NCBI GenBank assembly: GCA_946480555.1
Contig: CAMLLE010000151.1
Span: 1 to 7,195, forward strand
Length of the DNA: 7,195 bases
Direction: 5' to 3'
Source of the DNA: an uncultured Verrucomicrobia subdivision 3 bacterium
GTDB taxonomy: Bacteria > Verrucomicrobiota > Verrucomicrobiae > Limisphaerales > CAMLLE01
A program made the position numbers and the translations under genes. Positions 1 through 6,187 of this stretch are shown here, piece after piece (position 1 is the stretch's first letter; the number at the start of each line of letters is the position of its first letter). Under the pieces are notes generated by a model that worked only from the letters and a program-made list of their open reading frames with translations, did no database searches and was not told where the DNA came from.

Positions 1-1
1 C

Positions 2-1270
2 ACGAGTGATTATCGTTGCAACAATCCGGCTGGGTTTCCCAATGCACGCGTCAGTATTGCCGCAGCCACCACATTTCAGAATCGCACTGGCGGCACGCCA
101 CGAATTCCCGTAGGGGAATTGTCTGGCGCGAATGGTTCGATCATCAACGCGCCCGGCGGCAACGGCGGGCTCGCGGTCACATGGCGCGTGGGGCGATTGA
201 ACTCGGACGCTGTATTCGCCGGAAACGCCTACAACAACGTGAGCTTCATCAAGGAAGGTTCCGGAACGTGGACGTGGACGGGAACGAACTTTCACAGCGG
301 ATCGCTCACCATCAGCAACGGCGTGGTGCAAATTGGCAATGGCGGCGCGCGCGGCACTTTGGGAACCGGCGGCGTTTTCAATTACGCGACGCTGGCATTC
401 AATCGCTCGGATGCGATCAACGACGACAACTTTGGCGCGATCAGTGGAACGGGTGCGCTCGCGAAACTCGGCAGCGGACGGCTCGCGCTGGCAAAGGCGC
501 ATTCGTTCTCTGGCCCGACGATGATTCAATCCGGCGCGCTTGCGCTGACGAATTCCGGTTCTGTCGCAAACTCAAGCAGCATTCAGATTGCGGCGGGCGC
601 AGTGTTCGATGTCAGCGGCGTCGCGGGCGGCCCGGTCACGCTGGCGTCTGGCAAGAGCATTTCAGGAAACGGATCGGTGAAAGGTGGATTCGTAATTGGC
701 GCCGGCGCGATGCTGAGTCCCGGAGCATCTATCGGAATGCTGACCTTCAGCAACTCGCTTTCAATCTCCACTGGCGCGACGAGTTCATTTGAAATCAATC
801 CTGAATCCGGAACCAACGATGTGTTGCGTTGCATTTCTGTCGTTAACCTCGGCGGCTCTTTGATCGTCACCAACACTGGCTCGGGAAGCTTCGCGGTGGG
901 AAACAGTTTCAAACTGGTTCACGCCTCGAACGTCACCGGCGCGTTCGAGGCCATGGCGTTGCCGCCATTACCCGGCGCGCTCGCGTGGGATTCCAGCACG
1001 CTGAACGTGGATGGAACGCTTCGCGTGATCGCGACGCCTGCCCCGGTTATTCACACCATCACTACCGCGGGCGCGGGTGGATTTGAGCTGAGTTTTTCGG
1101 GCGCAGCCGGCAAGGCGTTCGAAGTGCGGGCTTCGACGAACGTGCTGCTGACGCCGGTGACCGACTGGACGCTGCTCGGTTCGGGCGTGTTTGGCGGTGG
1201 ACCGGTCGCGTTTGAAGATTTGCAGGCAACGAACTTCGCTCAACGGTTTTATCTGATCCGCCTGCCGTAG
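2..1270 (+). CDS. Autotransporter-associated beta-strand repeat protein, C-terminal part (5' end outside window)
   Basis: The reading frame is open from base 2 to the TAG at 1268-1270, giving 422 visible residues; the true start lies upstream. The protein is rich in Gly, Ser, Thr, Asn and Ala. It contains two copies of the PATR (autotransporter-associated beta-strand) repeat, seen as 'KEGSGTWTWTGTNFHSGSL' (about 242-343) and 'KLGSGRLALAKAHSFSGPT' (about 452-547), each followed by a 'TISNGVVQIG'-like or 'IQSGALALT' strand. Such repeats build a right-handed beta-helix in exported proteins. A 'GKSISGNGSVKGGFVIGAGAMLSPGAS' stretch fits the end of the helix. No outer-membrane beta-barrel follows; instead the last ~110 residues form a small domain with 'FEVRASTN', 'DWTLLGSG' and the terminal 'QRFYLIRLP', a type of tail I associate with Verrucomicrobia secreted proteins. 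Role is inferred: a surface or secreted structural or carbohydrate-associated protein. An in-frame TTG at 119 is not the real start, because the family-like sequence extends upstream of it. Confidence 0.87.
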   Translation, partial: TSDYRCNNPAGFPNARVSIAAATTFQNRTGGTPRIPVGELSGANGSIINAPGGNGGLAVTWRVGRLNSDAVFAGNAYNNVSFIKEGSGTWTWTGTNFHSGSLTISNGVVQIGNGGARGTLGTGGVFNYATLAFNRSDAINDDNFGAISGTGALAKLGSGRLALAKAHSFSGPTMIQSGALALTNSGSVANSSSIQIAAGAVFDVSGVAGGPVTLASGKSISGNGSVKGGFVIGAGAMLSPGASIGMLTFSNSLSISTGATSSFEINPESGTNDVLRCISVVNLGGSLIVTNTGSGSFAVGNSFKLVHASNVTGAFEAMALPPLPGALAWDSSTLNVDGTLRVIATPAPVIHTITTAGAGGFELSFSGAAGKAFEVRASTNVLLTPVTDWTLLGSGVFGGGPVAFEDLQATNFAQRFYLIRLP

Positions 1271-1272
1271 GA
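1269..1272 (+). promoter_or_regulatory. Ribosome-binding site of the GH2 gene, overlapping the upstream stop codon
   Basis: AGGA lies 8 bases before the ATG at 1281 and shares its first two bases with the TAG stop (1268-1270) of the repeat-protein gene. This supports ATG 1281 as the start and suggests translational coupling of the two genes. It is one of the few recognisable Shine-Dalgarno motifs in the window; accD, nuoA, nuoB and nuoC lack a clear one. Confidence 0.55.
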
Positions 1273-1280
1273 TCAATTTT

Positions 1281-4265
1281 ATGACGAGAAGAGTTTTGGC
1301 AATTGCCAGCGTGCTGCTGGCTTCCGTGATGGCATCCGCCGCGCAGGAAGCGCCGAGAGCGATCTATAATTTCAATCCGGGATGGAAGCTGTTCGTCGGC
1401 GATCCGACCAACGCGCTGGCGCCGGAGTTCGATGACGCGGCGTGGAAACCAGTGACGCTGCCGCACGCCTGGAACGAGGATTCCGCGTTCAAGGTGTCGA
1501 TCGACAAGCATCCCAGCGGCATCGCCTGGTATCGGAAGCATTTCAAACTGCCTCCGACGGCAAATGGGAAGAAGGTGTTTCTGGAGTTCGAAGGTGTTCG
1601 CCACGGTGCTGAGTTTTACCTGAATGGAAAATACATCGGACGCCACGAGAACGGTGTGATGGCCGTCGGCTTCGACGTCACCGAAGGCGTGCTTCCTTCG
1701 CCGCATGAGAACGTCATCGCCGTGCGCACGGACAACGCCTGGGATTACCGCGAGAAGGCGACGCGGCAGCGCTATCAATGGAACGATCGCAATTTCAACG
1801 CAAACTATGGCGGGATTCCGAAGAACGTGAAATTGCACATCGCGGATCGCCTGCACCAAACGCTGCCGCTCTATTCGAACCTGGGCACGGAAGGCGTTTA
1901 CGTGTATGCGACGGACATCGATGTGGCGAATCGGAGCGCCACGGTGACGGCGCAAGCGCAGGTGCGCAACGACAGTTCGGTTGCGCGCACCTTCACGTTT
2001 GAGGTGACGCTGGGAGAACGGGCGGGAACGGAATTGAAACGGTTTGCCGGACCGACCGTGACGCTGAATCCCGGTCAAACGACGAACGTATCAACTTCAG
2101 CGCGCGTGGAAGGCTTGAACTTCTGGAGCTGGGGTTACGGTTATCTTTATGACGTTCACACCATCCTGAAGACGGACGGAGAACCGGTGGATGTGGTTCG
2201 CACGCGAACCGGCTTTCGCAAAACGGAATTCGGCCGTGGCCTCGTGAAATTGAACGACCGCGTCATCCAGATGAAGGGTTACGCGCAGCGCACTTCCAAT
2301 GAATGGCCCGCGCTCGGATTGGCACCGTCTCACTGGCTCAGCGACTTCAGCAACGGGCTGATGGTGGAAGGAAACGCAAATCTCGTCCGCTGGATGCACG
2401 TGACGCCATCCAAGCAAGACGTGGAGTCGTGCGATCGCGTCGGCTTGATTCAAGCCATGCCCGCGGGCGATGCGGAGGCGGACGTGACCGGCCGGCGCTG
2501 GGAACAGCGGGTGGAGTTGATGCGCGACGCGATCATCTACAACCGGAACAATCCGAGCATTCTGTTCTATGAATGCGGCAACGAGGCGATCAGTGAAGCT
2601 CACATGCAGGAGATGAAAGCGTTGCGCGATCGCTATGATCCGCACGGCGGGCGCGCCATCGGATCGCGCGAAATGCTCGACAGCCAGGTGGCGGAATACG
2701 GCGGCGAGATGCTTTACATCAACAAGAGCGCGCGCCTGCCGTTCTGGGCGACGGAGTATTCGCGCGACGAAGGTCTGCGGAAGTATTGGGATGAATTCAG
2801 CCCGCCGTTTCACCGGGATGGTGACGGTCCGTTGTATCGAAACGCGCCCGCGCGGGATTACAACCGCAACCAGGATTCGCACGCGATCGAGAACGTGACG
2901 CGCTGGTTCGATTACTGGCGCGAACGTCCGGGCACGGGAACGCGCGTCAGTTCCGGCGGTGTGAACATCATTTTCTCCGATTCGAACACGCATTATCGCG
3001 GCGCGGAGAATTACCGGCGCAGCGGCGAAGTGGATGCCATGCGCATTCCCAAGGACGGTTTTTGGGCGCACCAAGTGATGTGGGACGGATGGGTGGACGT
3101 GGAGCGTCCGCGCGCGCACATCATCGGCCATTGGAACTACACGAATGGATTGACGAAGGATGTGTTCGTCGTTTCGAGCGCGGACAAAGTGGAACTTCAG
3201 TTGAACGGCAAATCGCTGGGGTGGGGAATTCAATCGAACCGTTTTCTGTTCCGCTTCGAAAATGTCGCCTGGCAGCCGGGCGTGCTGAAAGCGGTGGGCT
3301 TCGATGCGGCGGGCAAACAGGCATGTTTGGCGGAAAAGGAAACGGCCGGCGAACCGGTGGCGCTGAAGCTCACGCCGATGCTTCCGCCCGCTGGTTTGAA
3401 GGCTGACGGTGCGGACGTGGCGCTGGTGGAATTTGAAGTGGTGGATGCCCAGGGCCGGCGCTGCCCGACGGCGCTGAACCTGGTGAAGTTCGAGCTCGAA
3501 GGTCCGGCCGAATGGCGCGGCGGCATCGCACAAGGACCGGACAATTTCATCCTTTCGAGATCGCTCCCGGTTGAATGCGGTGTGAATCGCGTGTTGATTC
3601 GATCGACGCCGCGCGCGGGCAAGATTACGGTGAAAGCCGCGGCTGAAGGCTTGAAATCGGCGCAGGTGGAATTTGAATCGCGCGCAATCATGGTGACGGA
3701 TGGATTGTCGTCGGCATTGCCGGGCGATGACGTGCCGGTTCGCCTGGGTCGCGGACCGACACCGGCCACGCCGTCGTTCAAGGTCACGCGCGTCGCGATT
3801 CCGATTGTCTCTGCGACTGCGGGAGCGAATGGCGAATCCGCAGGTTTGAGTTTTGACGACAACGAGATGACGATCTGGACGAACGACAACAAGCTCGCGA
3901 CGGCGTGGATCGAGTTTCAGTTTGCACGAGAAGCCACGCCCACCGGTGTGACGATGAAGTTGAGGGGCTGGCGCGAGCGCAGTTATCCGGTGCGGATCAC
4001 CGTCGGCGGGCAGGAAGTGTTTCGCGGTTCAACGCCCCGCAGCCTGGGTTACGTGACGTTGCCGTTGAAACCGGTGTCCGGCCAGCAATTGCGGATCGAG
4101 CTCTTGAGCGAAACACGCAGCGCAGATGCGTTCGGCATCACGGAATTGCAAAACCAGCAAAACGCCTCAACGGGTGACGATCGGAATGCCAATGGCTCGC
4201 TGGCCATCGTGGAGTTCGAGTGCTACGAGAGGGCGCCGGCGGAAGTTGCGGGCGTGCGATTCTGA
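1281..4265 (+). CDS. Exported glycoside hydrolase family 2 enzyme (beta-galactosidase-like) with DUF4982 and C-terminal discoidin-like domain
   Basis: This 994-residue protein starts with a signal peptide (Arg3-Arg4, hydrophobic 5-18, likely cleavage after Ala-Ser-Ala at 20), so it acts outside the cytoplasm. Domains in order: GH2 sugar-binding jelly roll (about 28-190, with 'GIAWYRKHFKLP' and 'EFYLNGKYIGRHENG'), immunoglobulin-like GH2 domain (about 205-310), TIM barrel (about 315-615), a DUF4982-like segment (about 620-690, 'VELQLNGKSLG'), a GH2 C-terminal domain 5-like segment (about 700-800, 'LKADGADVALVEFEVVDAQG') and a discoidin/F5-8C-like beta domain (about 835-985). The acid/base is probably Glu435 in 'NNPSILFYECGNE' and the nucleophile Glu492 in 'FWATEYSRDEG', both in GH2 context. 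The family hydrolyses beta-galactosides, beta-glucuronides, beta-mannosides and related glycans with retention; the exact sugar cannot be read from sequence. It follows the repeat-protein gene by 10 bases, so the two probably form an operon. Long antisense open frames over this gene are shadows. Confidence 0.93.
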   Translation: MTRRVLAIASVLLASVMASAAQEAPRAIYNFNPGWKLFVGDPTNALAPEFDDAAWKPVTLPHAWNEDSAFKVSIDKHPSGIAWYRKHFKLPPTANGKKVFLEFEGVRHGAEFYLNGKYIGRHENGVMAVGFDVTEGVLPSPHENVIAVRTDNAWDYREKATRQRYQWNDRNFNANYGGIPKNVKLHIADRLHQTLPLYSNLGTEGVYVYATDIDVANRSATVTAQAQVRNDSSVARTFTFEVTLGERAGTELKRFAGPTVTLNPGQTTNVSTSARVEGLNFWSWGYGYLYDVHTILKTDGEPVDVVRTRTGFRKTEFGRGLVKLNDRVIQMKGYAQRTSNEWPALGLAPSHWLSDFSNGLMVEGNANLVRWMHVTPSKQDVESCDRVGLIQAMPAGDAEADVTGRRWEQRVELMRDAIIYNRNNPSILFYECGNEAISEAHMQEMKALRDRYDPHGGRAIGSREMLDSQVAEYGGEMLYINKSARLPFWATEYSRDEGLRKYWDEFSPPFHRDGDGPLYRNAPARDYNRNQDSHAIENVTRWFDYWRERPGTGTRVSSGGVNIIFSDSNTHYRGAENYRRSGEVDAMRIPKDGFWAHQVMWDGWVDVERPRAHIIGHWNYTNGLTKDVFVVSSADKVELQLNGKSLGWGIQSNRFLFRFENVAWQPGVLKAVGFDAAGKQACLAEKETAGEPVALKLTPMLPPAGLKADGADVALVEFEVVDAQGRRCPTALNLVKFELEGPAEWRGGIAQGPDNFILSRSLPVECGVNRVLIRSTPRAGKITVKAAAEGLKSAQVEFESRAIMVTDGLSSALPGDDVPVRLGRGPTPATPSFKVTRVAIPIVSATAGANGESAGLSFDDNEMTIWTNDNKLATAWIEFQFAREATPTGVTMKLRGWRERSYPVRITVGGQEVFRGSTPRSLGYVTLPLKPVSGQQLRIELLSETRSADAFGITELQNQQNASTGDDRNANGSLAIVEFECYERAPAEVAGVRF

Positions 4266-4284
4266 ATGCGGGATGCGGAAGAGA

Positions 4285-4424
4285 CTCCGCTGATGACGCT
4301 GATTGGCGCAGATGAAGATGCGTTTGGGTCCGGCCGGAACGGTTCGCTCAGTGGAGAGTTCTCGGGATTGTAGAACAGTTCACTTCCTCAGGTAAATCTG
4401 CGGCAATCAGCGAAATCTGCGGAG
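4285..4424. repeat. Large imperfect inverted repeat between convergent genes
   Basis: The left arm (4285-4313) and the right arm (4396-4424, read on the opposite strand) agree at 25 of 29 positions, including an unbroken 9-base run (CGCTGATTG) and a 7-base run (CGCAGAT). The 82-base centre contains the perfect palindrome TCCGGCCGGA (4329-4338) and a small hairpin (4358-4362 with 4372-4376). AAATCTGCGG also occurs twice directly (4394-4403 and 4413-4422). It fills most of the 176-base gap between the GH2 stop and the accD stop; no gene is visible there. It could be a dispersed REP-like element or a bidirectional transcription barrier. There is no flanking T-run typical of an intrinsic terminator, so I prefer the repeat reading. 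Confidence 0.6.
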
Positions 4425-4441
4425 CCGAAACCGGAACCGGT

Positions 4442-5389
4442 TCAGCCCGCCGCCGCAACTTTGCCGCGATTTGCCATCAGGTAATCGAGGTATTCCGTGA
4501 GGCGATCCTTCATTTCCTTGCGGGGAACGATTGCGTCAATCAGCCCATGGTCGAGGAGGAATTCCGCCGTTTGAAATCCGGGAGGAAGTTCAGCCTGGGT
4601 CGTGTCCTTGATGACACGCGGTCCGGCAAAGCCGATCATCGCGCCAGGTTCGGCGAGGATCAAATCGCCCACGCTCGCGTAGCTGGCCATCACGCCGGCC
4701 ATGGTGGGATCGGTGAGAATGCTGATGTACGGCAGCCGCGCCTGAGCATGGTACGCCAGCGCGCCGCAGGTTTTTGCCATCTGCATCAGGCTGAACATGC
4801 CTTCATACATGCGTGCGCCGCCGGATGTGGAGACGATGATGACCGGGAGTCCCTTTTCGGTGCCTTTCTCGATCAGCCGCGTCAGCTTCTCGCCGACGAC
4901 TGAGCCCATCGAACCGCCCAGAAAGCTGAAATCCATGATGCCGAGTGCGACGCGATGTTCGTTGATGCGTCCGATGCCGGTGATCACGGCATCCTTCTGG
5001 CCGGTGGTTTTCTGGTATTTTTCGAGCTTGGAAATGTAGGAGGCAGCGCCGGTGAAGCTCAGCACGTCCACGCTGGTCATGTCGGCATCCAGTTCTTCGA
5101 ACGTGCAGGTCTCGACCAGCGAATGGATGCGTTCTCGCGCGCCGATGGGGAAATGGTAGCTGCAATGCGGGCAGACCTTCAGGTTTTCGTCCAGTTCCTT
5201 GTCGAAGACCATCGTGCTGCACTTCGGGCATTTGGTCCAAAGCCCTTCCGGAATTTCCTTTTTTCGGGATTTGGAGCCGAGCTTCGGCTTCTTGGCAAAG
5301 CTGGTGTTCGTGCTGGAAGCGGGCGGGGGAGTGACTGCGGGTTCAACCGTTTCCAGTCCGAGTGTTTTCTTGATGAATGTGGTGGCCAT
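4442..5389 (-). CDS. accD: Acetyl-CoA carboxylase carboxyltransferase subunit beta
   Basis: This 315-residue protein is the beta half of the carboxyltransferase that moves the carboxyl group from biotin-BCCP to acetyl-CoA, making malonyl-CoA for fatty acid synthesis; it pairs with AccA in the cytoplasm. A four-cysteine zinc ribbon is intact: Cys54, Cys57, Cys73 and Cys76 (CPKC and CPHC), with the same C-X2-C-X15-C-X2-C spacing as in Escherichia coli AccD. The crotonase-fold core shows 'LGGSMGSVVGEK' (157-168), 'STSGGARMYEG' (187-197, with Tyr where Gln is more usual) and 'IGFAGPRVI' (252-260). About 27 extra N-terminal residues, rich in Pro, Ser, Thr and Lys, precede the ribbon compared with E. 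coli. The start is the ATG at 5387-5389; no strong Shine-Dalgarno is seen. folC, often found beside accD, is absent: the gene stands alone, convergent with the GH2 gene and divergent from nuoA. Confidence 0.97.
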   Translation of the reverse strand: MATTFIKKTLGLETVEPAVTPPPASSTNTSFAKKPKLGSKSRKKEIPEGLWTKCPKCSTMVFDKELDENLKVCPHCSYHFPIGARERIHSLVETCTFEELDADMTSVDVLSFTGAASYISKLEKYQKTTGQKDAVITGIGRINEHRVALGIMDFSFLGGSMGSVVGEKLTRLIEKGTEKGLPVIIVSTSGGARMYEGMFSLMQMAKTCGALAYHAQARLPYISILTDPTMAGVMASYASVGDLILAEPGAMIGFAGPRVIKDTTQAELPPGFQTAEFLLDHGLIDAIVPRKEMKDRLTEYLDYLMANRGKVAAAG

Positions 5390-5408
5390 GGTTACGGGCA
5401 GGGGTTGA

Positions 5409-5427
5409 CGCGTCCGAATCGGACGCG
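5409..5427. other. Perfect 8-bp hairpin in the accD leader
   Basis: CGCGTCCG (5409-5416), a 3-base loop and CGGACGCG (5420-5427) form a perfect, very GC-rich stem starting 20 bases upstream of the accD start codon. In the accD mRNA it would be a tight hairpin close to the ribosome site; as DNA it would be a symmetrical protein-binding site. Function is not known from sequence. There is no following T-run on either strand, so it does not look like a terminator. Confidence 0.45.
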
Positions 5428-5473
5428 CGTTGAGCTCAGCAATGTAGTGGCAGCGTTCATCAAAAGAGTCCCG

Positions 5474-5504
5474 ATACTATTCAAACTCCGGTTCAAGCTG
5501 TCCA
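5474..5504 (-). promoter_or_regulatory. Tentative accD promoter
   Basis: On the minus strand TGGACA (5499-5504) and TAGTAT (5474-5479) resemble -35 and -10 boxes with five of six and four of six consensus bases. The spacer of 19 bases is longer than ideal. The site would give a leader of about 80 bases that includes the hairpin at 5409-5427. The -35 box lies inside the loop of the inverted repeat at 5490-5519. Weak evidence only. Confidence 0.25.
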
Positions 5505-5535
5505 GACGCATCTTGAACCCTTGGACCCTTGAGCA
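5490..5535. repeat. 8-bp inverted repeat followed by a triplicated 8-mer
   Basis: GGTTCAAG (5490-5497) pairs perfectly with CTTGAACC (5512-5519) across 14 bases. The right arm is also the first unit of three adjacent 8-base copies: CTTGAACC (5512-5519), CTTGGACC (5520-5527) and CTTGAGCA (5528-5535), which diverge from each other at one to three bases. This compact inverted-plus-direct structure lies in the accD-nuoA gap, next to the larger palindrome at 5548-5629. It may be part of a dispersed intergenic repeat or a multi-copy regulator site. Confidence 0.45.
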
Positions 5536-5547
5536 TGCGCGTGAGCG

Positions 5548-5629
5548 AAAGGCAGGGCGCGTCGCTCCAAGCGCGCCGCGATTCGTTCGTTAAGAGCCGG
5601 GCGCGCTCGGAGAGATGCGCCCCACCTTT
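5548..5629. repeat. 82-base imperfect palindrome, REP-like element
   Basis: The arms 5548-5577 and 5600-5629 are complementary at 25 of 30 positions: AAAGG with CCTTT on the outside, a CA/CA internal mismatch, then 20 of 23 pairs ending in an unbroken AGCGCGCC. The loop is 22 bases (5578-5599). The size, GC richness, intergenic position and long imperfect stem fit the repetitive extragenic palindrome class. A terminator is less likely because only four Ts follow on the plus strand. It lies between the divergent accD and nuoA genes, upstream of the putative nuoA promoter. The 333-base gap 5390-5722 holds no gene that I can support. Confidence 0.6.
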
Positions 5630-5668
5630 TGCAATCTTGGCCAACATTGCACAAAAATTGCCCATTTC

Positions 5669-5697
5669 TTGACGCACCGGGGGTGCATTGGTACGGT
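5669..5697 (+). promoter_or_regulatory. Probable sigma70-type promoter of the nuo operon
   Basis: TTGACG (5669-5674) and TACGGT (5692-5697) are separated by exactly 17 bases and lie 26 bases before the nuoA ATG, giving a leader of roughly 15-20 bases. The -35 box matches five of six consensus bases, the -10 box only three. An inverted repeat, CGCACCG (5673-5679) with CGGTGCG (5694-5700), spans the spacer and overlaps both boxes, as an operator could. A 9-of-10 direct repeat, GGCCAAC(A/G)TT, flanks the promoter at 5639-5648 and 5700-5709. Confidence 0.45.
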
Positions 5698-5722
5698 GCG
5701 GCCAACGTTAAACAAAGCGTTT

Positions 5723-6100
5723 ATGCCCTTAGCTGACAGCCCATATTTGCCAATCCTGGTGCTCATTGTGGCGGCAATTGGGTTTGCGCTGACGCCGCTG
5801 GCGCTGGCTTGGTTGTGGGCCAAGAAATTCTCCCCCCGCAAGCCCGGCGCAGACAAGAACGCCACTTATGAATGCGGTTTGGAATCCAAGGGCGATGCGT
5901 GGGTGCAGTTCAAAGCGGAGTATTACCTTTACGCGATCATCTTCCTGATTTTTGACGTGGAGACGATTTTTCTCCTGCCGTTTGCGGTGGCGTTCACGAG
6001 CCTTTCCGCCGGAGCGTTCATTGCGATGATGGTTTTCCTGTTGCTGCTGGTCGAAGGCCTCGTTTGGGCCTGGAAGAAGGGAGTGCTGACCTGGCGCTAG
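5723..6100 (+). CDS. nuoA: NADH-quinone oxidoreductase subunit A
   Basis: This 125-residue inner-membrane protein is a subunit of the proton-pumping arm of respiratory complex I. Three membrane segments are visible (about 8-34, 66-90 and 96-117). The loop and second helix carry the family signature: 'YECGLESKGDAW' (49-60) followed by 'FKAEYYLYAIIFLIFDVETIFLLP' features at 63-86, with the cysteine of YECG at 51 and the FDVE acidic pair at 78 and 80. The ATG at 5723 gives the usual length; an in-frame ATG at 5615 would add 36 residues encoded by the palindrome and promoter region and is rejected. No clear Shine-Dalgarno precedes 5723. It is the first gene of the nuo cluster, followed by nuoB after 87 bases. 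Confidence 0.97.
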   Translation: MPLADSPYLPILVLIVAAIGFALTPLALAWLWAKKFSPRKPGADKNATYECGLESKGDAWVQFKAEYYLYAIIFLIFDVETIFLLPFAVAFTSLSAGAFIAMMVFLLLLVEGLVWAWKKGVLTWR

Positions 6101-6130
6101 TCGCTGGGGTTTTCCCGAAGTTTTTCCGCG

Positions 6131-6177
6131 CCACCGGTGGTTTGAAGTTCGATTAGCGTTAGATTACGTCGGATTAG
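6131..6177. promoter_or_regulatory. Palindrome and helically phased GATTA motifs in the nuoA-nuoB gap
   Basis: The 87-base gap (6101-6187) contains the perfect 10-base palindrome CCACCGGTGG (6131-6140) and three GATTA motifs starting at 6151, 6162 and 6172, that is 11 and 10 bases apart, on one face of the helix. nuoA and nuoB are commonly separated by only a few bases or overlap, so the gap may hold an internal regulatory or RNA-processing site. No good -35/-10 pair is visible. Function is speculative. Confidence 0.25.
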
Positions 6178-6187
6178 AAATAGTGCG

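Noticed and set aside
1062..2078. 338-codon open frame on the minus strand across the repeat-protein/GH2 junction
   Set aside because: Antisense to two supported genes, low-complexity Arg/His-rich composition, no family resemblance.
2097..3533. 478-codon open frame on the minus strand over the GH2 gene
   Set aside because: It lies fully antisense to a gene with intact domains and catalytic motifs; the protein is rich in Arg, His and Val with no recognisable fold, as expected from a codon-biased shadow.
5548..5630. Intrinsic terminator
   Set aside because: The stem is long, imperfect and followed by only four Ts on the plus strand and three on the minus strand; it also lies between divergent genes, where neither needs a terminator.
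5615..5722. N-terminal extension of nuoA from the ATG at 5615
   Set aside because: The extra 36 residues do not resemble NuoA and are encoded by the palindrome arm and the promoter region; the ATG at 5723 gives the standard length.
5477..5865. Small minus-strand open frames in the accD-nuoA gap
   Set aside because: They are made mostly from the palindromic repeat and antisense nuoA sequence, overlap one another in different frames and have no recognisable motif.
6142..6170. Internal nuoB promoter (TTGAAG, 17 bases, TACGTC)
   Set aside because: The -10 box matches only two of six consensus bases; not enough to call.
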